Positions 57,490-64,000 of a stretch of 64,000 bases of DNA are shown here, piece by piece. How positions within the stretch are numbered: position 1 is the stretch's first letter; every line of letters begins with the position of its first letter. Under the pieces are notes generated by a model. The model was not told the origin of the DNA. It worked only from the letters and a program-made list of their open reading frames with translations, and did no database searches. The DNA comes from Zingiber officinale (taxonomy: Eukaryota > Streptophyta > Magnoliopsida > Zingiberales > Zingiberaceae): assembly GCF_018446385.1 (NCBI RefSeq), contig NC_056001.1:107672436-107736435 (forward strand), in the 5' to 3' direction. The position numbers and the translations under genes were made by a program.

Positions 57490-60335
57490 ATTTTGGTAGC
57501 AAAACCCAATAATAAGTGGAGAGTCTGCATAGACTTCCAGGATCTCAATAAAGTCTGCCCTAAAGATTGCTATCCCATGCCCAGAATTGATCAGCTGGTG
57601 GACTCAACTGCCGGCTGCAAAAGAATCTGCATGTTGGATGCTTATTAGGGGTACCATCAAATCCCCTTAGCCGTGGAAGATCAAGAGAATGCTAGTTTTA
57701 TCACGACAGATGGTACCTTCTGCTACACAGTCATACCTTTTGGGCTCAGGAATACTGGAGCCACCTATCAAAGGATGATGGACAAGATCTTCCGGGAGCA
57801 GGCCAGGCGCAATGTGGAAGTCTATGTAGATGACAAACTCATCAAGTATCCCTTAGTTGCAAATCTGATAAATGATGTGGAGGAGACCTACAGCACCCTC
57901 CGGCAGTATGCGGTAAAATCAAATCCTTTGAAATGTCTATTTGGAGCCAAAGGAGGGAAGTTCTTGGATTATCTTATCACCGAGCAGGGAATTGAAGCCA
58001 ACCCCGAGAAGGTCCAGGCGCTCCGAGACATGAAGGCTCCATAAAACCTGAAAGAGACCCAGAAATTGGTGGGCAGGATAACAACCCTGTCTAGATTTAT
58101 TTCCAAATCAGCAGAAAAGGCATCACCCTTCTTCAAAGTACTTCAAAAAGCCTCCGAATTCCAGTGGGACGAGGAATGCACGCGGGATTTTGAAGAGTTG
58201 AAGAAGTATATGGAAACCTTGCCCTCTTTGTTCAAGTCTGTCACAGGAGAGCCGCTCTGGGTCTATCTATCTGCCACCCCTGAGGCCGTGGGGGCAGTAT
58301 TAGTGAAAAAACAAGACAATGTACAGTGGACAGTGTATTTTTTTAGTCATTTATTAAAGGGGGCTGAGTCTCGATACATAGCTCTGGAAAAGTTGGTCTA
58401 TGGATTGGTGCTCATGGCTCGACGATTAAGGCTCTATTTCCTGGCTCATCCTATCACAGTCTTGACAAACAACACCATGGGTAAAGCTCTTACCAACGTT
58501 GAAGTTGTCAGTCGAATTATCAAATGGACGACCGAATTGGGAGAGTATAATATCACCTATCAACCTCACATGGCTATCAAAGCACAGGCCTTGGCTGATT
58601 TCTTGACCGAGATCCATCAAGAGGATTCAAAAGAAACTTTGAAGGTGTGTGTGGATGGATCAACTACACATCAAGGGAGTGGCGTCGGAGTTCTTCTGAT
58701 ATCCCCTCAAGAAGACATCTTAGCTTGCAGCTAGCTATACGATTAAACTTCAGAGTTACCAATAATGAGGCGGAGTATGAGGCTTTATTGGCAAGACTGC
58801 AGGCAGCCCGACATGTGGGAACTGCTCGAGTGATCATTTATTCAAACTCCCAACTAGTAACTCAGCAAGTAACTGGTAACTTTGAGATCAACTGCGACAA
58901 GCTGTAAGTGTATCGGGAGGCTTATGAGAAGATGAAAGAAGAATTCAAGGAGGTCACGGTCAACAAGATTCCTAGAGCAGAAAATGGCCGAGCTGATGAA
59001 TTGGCTAAAATGGCTAGTTCTTTGACCACATGGGTATTGGATAGGTCAATAGCGCAGACCTTTCTCATAACCCAGATAGATCTGCAGAATAACCAGGACG
59101 AGATTATTAAGTGGAGGGCACCGGTGATTAGCTATCTTCAGCAAGGTACTCTGCCAACAGACTTGGAGCAAGCACGACTGGTCAGGAAAAAGGCTCATGC
59201 TTACACCTTGATAGGAGATCAATTGTATAAGCAGGCGTTTTCCAGGCCTTTACTTAAGTGCATAAGCACGGAGGAGGCGGATCAGGTCTTGAGAGAAATG
59301 TATTTGGAATGTTGTGGCAGCCATGCCGGAGGTCGAACACTAGCTCGTAAGGTGCTATTGGTGGGATATTTTTGTCCCACTTTACAGAGGGATGCTCAGT
59401 AGCTGGTGAACACTTGCATGTCCTTCTAGAAACATCAAAATCTGATGCATATGCCTACCTCAGTGTTAAAGACATCTATAGTTTCCTGCCCCTTCGATCA
59501 ATGGGGTATGGACATTGTCGGAGCCTTCCTTATGGCATCCGGTCAAAGGCGATTCTTATTGGTGGCCGTTGACTACTTTTCCAAGTGGGTGGAAATTGAA
59601 GCTCTGGCCAGGATCACTGAAAGCGCGGTTATTCAATTTTTATGGAGGAATATTCTGTGCAGATTCGGCATACCTCATAAGCTGGTATCAGATAGTGGAA
59701 GGCAGTTTCAAGGTCGAAAGATCCAGGCCTGGTGTCAAGGGTTCGACATTACTCAAGCGTTCACATCTATAGCATATCCACAAAGCAACGGACAGACCGA
59801 GGTTATCAACCGAGAAATTGTATGAGGACTGAAGATTAAGCTAGACCATGTGGGAGGAGACTAGGTAGAAGAGCTGCAAAGTATTCTTTGGACGTACCGG
59901 ACGACACCCCGAGAAAGCACAGGTCTTACTCTGTTTCACCTGGTCTACGGTAGTGAGGCAGTGGTATCTGTGGAGGTTGGGGTGCCTTCAACTAGGAGGA
60001 TGTTATAAGATGAGGAGAATGCCGAGTGACGGCTAGCAGAGCTAGACTTCATTACCGAGACTCGCGAGCAAACGACAGCTCGACAAATGACCTATCGACA
60101 GAGGATGAGGTAAAATTATGATAAGAAGGTGGTTCCTCGCTTCTTTGGAGAAGGGGACCTGGTCTGGAAATGAGTAAAACCCATGGGAGACGTAGCCAAG
60201 TTAGCACCCCAATGGGATGGACCTTACAAGGTTAGTAAAAAGTTGGCATCGGGTGCGTACTACCTCCAAGACGACCAGGGTAGGAATCTAGACCGGCCTT
60301 GGAGCGCTAATTATCTGCGGCCTTACCGCACCTAA

Positions 60336-60737
60336 GTGTAGTATGTGAGACAGAGCGGGTCAGGAATAGTCGCCTGATCCGCTAATAAAATAGTCTACTG
60401 GTCGAGATGGTTACGTTCTTTTTGTAAATCATCAAGCTCATTTGAATAGCAGATAACAAGAAGGGAGACAAAATGCAAAGGGAAAGATAGCATTCAACAT
60501 AAAATAATTAGTTTACATAGTGTACATAAGCAAATCACTTAAAGGTAGAAAAACTTCGTCGGGCATTTCGTCCAAGATGCGATGATGATCCAAAAAGTTT
60601 GCGGGAGGAGCGGATTTGAGATATCTCTGCTCATATAGTTGCCGCAGAGCTCCTGCCGCACCAAAAGATACAGAGATTACGAAGCAGTCTCCGACCTGAA
60701 CGCCAAACTCTCGAGAATGAAGGTAGGCCTCTCAGCT
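60336..60737. other. Spacer between integrase and antisense region
   Basis: Non-coding; includes the pol stop and a T-rich stretch. No feature recognised. Confidence 0.4.
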
Positions 60738-62716
60738 CTACTTGCAGTGCTCATCTTCCCCTGCTTTATATATTTCCAGAGCTAAGGTAACTCCGGAAAG
60801 GCCAGTACGGGCCTGTGACAGCTCAGCTTTCAGGGCAAGCAGTTCGGCGTCCTGAGCTTCCATAGTCTGGCTCTGCTCCTGTAGAAGGGCCTCTTTAGAT
60901 TTCAGCTCTTGGGTCAGCTGATCTGTAGTATGCTTATGGAGACCCTCATCCTGACTTATTTCTTCGCGAAGGGCTTGGGCTCCTGGTTGGTCACCCACAG
61001 AGCTTGGCAATGTTGAGTGTTGGCCCTCTTCAAGGCCTCTATTTCAGCTCTTTGGGCGCGGCCGACTGCAACGGGGTCATTCAGTTGTAATTCCAGCTCA
61101 GCTACCATATTCGATAATACCTTATTACGGTGATAATTAAGATGAAGCGTTTTATTTATCACTAGAGATTCAGCATGAGTCTGAGCCAAAAAAGTAAAGC
61201 ATTTAAGAGGAATGAAAGAGGTTTTGTCGCATTAATAGGTAAAACGCACCTAGACATACAACTCCGAGAATCTCTCCATCCGATCGGGTACAGATAGATC
61301 CTCCATCTGCTGAATGCTTTCATCCCAGTAGGTAGCCATCTGACCTCTTAGGAAAAGGCAGCTAGTGGGAGCGTCCACATCCTGCTGGTGCATTAGCCCT
61401 GACTCAGAAGGCTTGGAAGAGTAATAATGGCGATAGGAAGGGCCCGACGGCTGTGTAGATGATGTCGTTGGTTCAGGAGGATTAGCAGAAGCTGTGTGAG
61501 ATGCCCCCGGTGTTGATTCAGCAGGAAGGGGAGTAGCTGAGGGACTGTCATGTCACCTGACACTTTTGAAGGAGCATCCGCGGGTACAGAGGAAGAAGCG
61601 GGTTGCGAAGAAGGTGGAGTCTGCTCCATTACACGCACGGAAGGAAGGTCCACAGCGGTAGCAGGACTGTTATCGGGCATAGGGGGATCTGGAACATGCT
61701 GGGCTGGAGGGACTGATTTATTGGACGGACTGGAAGCGCTCAAGTCGGGGTCAACATACCTTCGGCGAGGTCTGTGAGCCAAAGGCGGGTCATCCGAGTC
61801 TGACTCTTCAGAGATAGGTCGGGGTAGTCGGGCCGATGGAGACGCAGCGGTTCTGGCAGGGTCGACAGCAAGACATGCCTGCCAGGACACCCGGGATGCC
61901 GCTCGGAAGGAAGGACTAGCCGGGGGTATGCCCCCTGACCCTGAAGGAGGTCGGGGTCAGTCTGACAGAAGGTCCTGGCATTGTTTGAGGGATTGATTGA
62001 GGAATGGTCGTGGTAGTCGTTCCTAGTCGAGCAAGTGCAGAATGGGGAAGTAGTCTCCTATCCAGTATAATCCTGCTCCGACGCATTATTTCTTGTTCGA
62101 TAAGGGGGAGAGGTTGGACGTCGGATGCGCGAAGAAGGGTGTTGGCTGAACAGGGAAGCCAGACTTGTAAGTCACCACACTGACAGTGAAGCAAGTCAAG
62201 GGCAGGCAATACTCACCTAGAGAGCGGGGCAGTTCAGAAGAAGAGATATGACTCAGCCTGAAGAAGGACAGCACGTCCTCTGATAGTAATCTCATCAAAT
62301 CCAATCGCCAGCACCTCAGTTGATCTAGAGCGTTTGTGAAGAGAGGGGTCATTACTAAAGTCCCCCACATAGGGGATCACCAGGAGAATTCGTTGCCATC
62401 GGGTAGGCCACTCCACGACAGAAGGAAACTTAATGAAAAGATATTTATCTTTCCAAGTAGGTTCCGATGAGGGGATGGGACAGAAAAAGGTTGTCCGGGT
62501 GCGGGCCTGGAAGTGAAATAGACCCTCACTATGCTGGCGAGGAGTGTAGAAATAGTGAAATAGGTGGGCAGACCAGGAAAGTTCACAAACTTCGCACAGA
62601 ATCACGAAGCCGTACAGAATCCTTATGGAATTGGGAGTCAGCTGGCCCAAATAAATTCGAAAATAACGGCTTACATCAGAGAAGTGGGGGTGAATGGGGA
62701 AACAAAGACTTGCCAC
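60738..62716 (-). pseudogene. Antisense ORF region of the Tat element (putative gypsy-type transposon domain)
   Basis: Opposite to gag-pol. 62716-62234 translates with LCFPIHPHFSDVSRYF, QLTPNSIRILYGFVIL, FHFQARTRTTFF and WKDKYLFIKFPSV, the pattern of the PF04195-type 'putative gypsy type transposon' domain. 61890-61393 is Ser/Pro-rich and acidic. 61189-60738 is a long coiled coil (VAELELQL, QRAEIEALKRAN, LTQELKSKEALLQEQ, LLALKAELSQA). Frame changes separate the parts, so no single intact protein. Such antisense ORFs are known from Tat elements; function unknown. Confidence 0.75.
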
Positions 62717-62979
62717 GAATTGTTCCTTATAGAAGGTGACATAGCCTGTTGGAGGGGCAGAGGCCTAGTGCAATGTATTAGGAATGATGATATGCATGTT
62801 TCTGGAGATTTCATAGGTGAAGTGAAGATCATCCAGATCCATACCATCAAAAGTAGAAACTCCAGGAGGATAAATGATGTTGGGAAAGACCATAGGAAAG
62901 ACTTAAGTGAAAGCCGGGAACAAGAGGATGAGACAGGAAGCAGAGGGCACAAGGAATCAAGGAGCTGGAGAAGGCAAGG

Positions 62980-64000
62980 TGTTGGTGCGGGTAGCACTAA
63001 CGGTCTAACCTAGGTTTTGATGAATGACAAATAGGTTAAGTTAGTTTTGTTATTGTCTGACACTTTGATCGAGTGTGCAGGAGAAGTCCAGATAGGTCGA
63101 CGGGTTGACCGGATGTCTGACATGAAGTCCAGCTAGGTCGACGGGCTGACCGGATAGCTGGCGAGAAGTCCAAGCGGGTCGACGGGCTGACCGGACGCTT
63201 GGCAAGAAGTCCAGTTAGGTCGACGGGCTGACCGGATAGCTGGCGAGAAGTCCAGACGGGTCGAAGGGCTGACCGGACGTCTGGCAGGTAAGTAAGGTAA
63301 GTCACTGGAGGGGAGTGATTGCGAGGACGCGTTCCCTGGAAGGGAACATTAGGCGTCGATCCGGCTTAGATCCATTTCGGATATCTAAGTCGAGATCGTG
63401 ACTAGATTCCGGTCTCGGAAAGACGGAATCTAAGTCATACTTTTTCTGTTAATTCTTACCTTATAAATTGTGCTAACAATCTGTGTTGCAGGATATATTT
63501 TGCCTCGGACTAACCTTGTTTTGCAGGAGAAGGAATCTCTGGAAAAAGGTGGTCCGGGCGCCCGGAGGTCCGGGTGCCCGGAGGCAACTTTTATCCTCTA
63601 CGTCACCTCGCCACGTGGAGCATCCTGACTGGACTTGCCACGTCGCACCAGGGCGCCCGGAAGGGATCCAGGCGCCCGGAGCAGCATATAAAAGAAGCCC
63701 CAGGGGTGGAGCTTCAACAATCATCTCAGAATTCCCAGATTGCTTTGCTGCTATGTGCTCCAGCGACGCTGACAAAGCTCCGACAACGCACCCTTGCTCT
63801 TTAAGTTTTTCTTTCTGTCGGTATAGCTTTGTGTTTTGTTTCATTAGCATTTCTTGTACTCTTTTCTGTAATCATATTCGAATTGCTAGTGATTGCCCAA
63901 CGAAAGTGGTCAAGGACCACGGGCCTTCGAGTAGGAGTCGTCACAGGCTCCGAACGAAGTAAAATCAATTGTGTTCATTTACTTTTCCGCTACGTACTTT
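62980..64000 (+). mobile_element. LTR of a gag-only/copia-like family, running off the window
   Basis: Begins TGTTGGTGCGGGTAGCAC at 62980 inside the Tat element; CAAGG (62975-62979) is the likely left duplication. It holds the 41-bp hairpin array, GC-rich strings (GTCCGGGCGCCCGGAGG at about 63552), a TATA-like CATATAAAAGAAG at 63686, and the end block GATTGCCCAACGAAAG..CGGGCCTTCGAGTAGG. Same family as 9085-10286 and related to 16332-17685. Whether it is a solo LTR or a full element cannot be seen. Confidence 0.75.
63079..63290 (+). repeat. 41-bp hairpin repeat array, five units
   Basis: Units start (outer arm) at 63088, 63129, 63170, 63211 and 63252, exactly 41 bp apart. Outer arms: CCAGCTA/TAGCTGG (63129-63135, 63155-63161), CCAAGCG/CGCTTGG (63170-63176, 63196-63202), CCAGTTA/TAGCTGG (63211-63217, 63237-63243), CCAGACG/CGTCTGG (63252-63258, 63278-63284). 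An inner GGTC/GACC pair and an 8-nt loop (GACGGGCT) are constant, with GGA as a bulge on the 3' side. Confidence 0.9.

Larger units (their letters stand above)
54055..60335 (+). pseudogene. Pol of the Tat-lineage element (protease, RT, two RNase H, integrase), interrupted
   Basis: Protease at 54055-54531 has VFVDTGSSVNVLF. After a frame change near 54535, RT begins at 54542 and is cut at 55083 by a solo LTR, resuming at 57495 (KPNNKWRVCIDF, then IPFGLRNTGATYQRMM and VEVYVDD at about 57830). RNase H 1 spans about 58200-58610 (GAVLVKKQDN). RNase H 2 spans 58640-59000 (VCVDGSTTHQGSGVGV, NNEAEYEALLARLQAAR). Integrase spans 59300-60100 ([53 protein letters not shown]), and the C-terminus ends NYLRPYRT at 60335. 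Stops include 57646, 58042, 58733, 59400 and several after 59820. Confidence 0.85.
50932..62979 (+). mobile_element. Tat-lineage Ty3/gypsy element, truncated on the right by another LTR
   Basis: 5' LTR with tandem repeats, primer site with GGCGCC, gag, protease, RT, RNase H, a second archaeal-type RNase H, integrase, then an antisense coding region. The double RNase H and the antisense ORF between integrase and 3' LTR are hallmarks of the Tat branch. A 2.4-kb solo LTR sits in the RT. The 3' LTR is not in the window; the element is interrupted at 62980. The candidate target site TACAG (50927-50931) cannot be confirmed. Confidence 0.85.

Noticed and set aside
62466-63013. Plus-strand frames at 62467-62739 and 62564-63013
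   Set aside because: Opposite to the antisense ORF region, which has recognisable family text; the plus frames have none.
50932-64000. Integrated plant pararetrovirus
   Set aside because: Domain orders are those of Ty3/gypsy and Ty1/copia retrotransposons with LTRs and primer sites; no movement protein or coat-protein pattern was seen.

Overview
The window is nuclear DNA of a flowering plant. It has spliced GT-AG genes, plant-type Ty1/copia and Ty3/gypsy LTR retrotransposons, hAT and CACTA DNA transposons, and small MITEs. The style of the repeats suggests a large-genome monocot, perhaps ginger-like (Zingiberales); that placement is an inference with low confidence. I estimate that well over 80% of the sequence is transposon-derived. 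Only two host genes look intact: a small DUF1764 gene (5922-6308, +) and a six-exon patatin-like phospholipase gene (48359-50071, +). A third host gene, an RHD3/SEY1-type dynamin-like GTPase, survives only as an exon-intron fragment (19349-20420, +).

Layout, left part. 1-3505 holds a decayed hAT transposase gene (minus strand) that appears inserted into another hAT element (plus strand). 3522-4330 is three diverged copies of a ~268-bp tandem repeat. 5118-5634 is a hAT-type MITE with an 8-bp target duplication, followed by the DUF1764 gene. 8185-10839 is a gypsy integrase remnant split by a second hAT-type MITE, which itself contains a solo LTR. 10840-17685 is a non-autonomous copia-like element (gag only) in minus orientation whose two LTRs do not match well. 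17686-19348 is a minus-strand LTR fragment that abuts the RHD3 fragment, and a CACTA transposon end follows at 21232.

Middle part. 22010-22515 duplicates the upstream region of the patatin gene but has no coding sequence behind it. 22731-41410 is a Tekay/Del-type gypsy element (minus, TSD GGCAA). Its left LTR contains a copia-type gag-only element (23756-33031, TSD GTAAA). That element in turn contains two gypsy solo LTRs, one in its 5' LTR (24074-26302) and one exactly inside the gag start codon (26914-29965, TSD AAGAT). 43053-47181 is a short-LTR copia element (minus, TSD ATCAT) with a decayed polyprotein and a 28-29-bp minisatellite in its leader.

Right part. After the patatin gene comes a long Tat-lineage gypsy element (50932 to at least 62979, +). 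It has tandem repeats in the LTR, gag, protease, RT, two RNase H domains, integrase and an antisense ORF region; a 2.4-kb solo LTR sits in its RT. At 62980 another LTR begins and runs off the window.

The strongest unexplained signal is structural. LTRs of the family at 62980-64000 and 9085-10286 carry exact 41-bp tandem units. Each unit can fold into a stem-loop whose outer arms change together from unit to unit (CCAGCTA/TAGCTGG, CCAAGCG/CGCTTGG, CCAGACG/CGTCTGG). Two gypsy LTR subfamilies show an analogous paired change in GATCGATC-type palindromes. A TATA box in the copia-type LTR lies at the centre of a perfect 24-nt palindrome in both LTRs.
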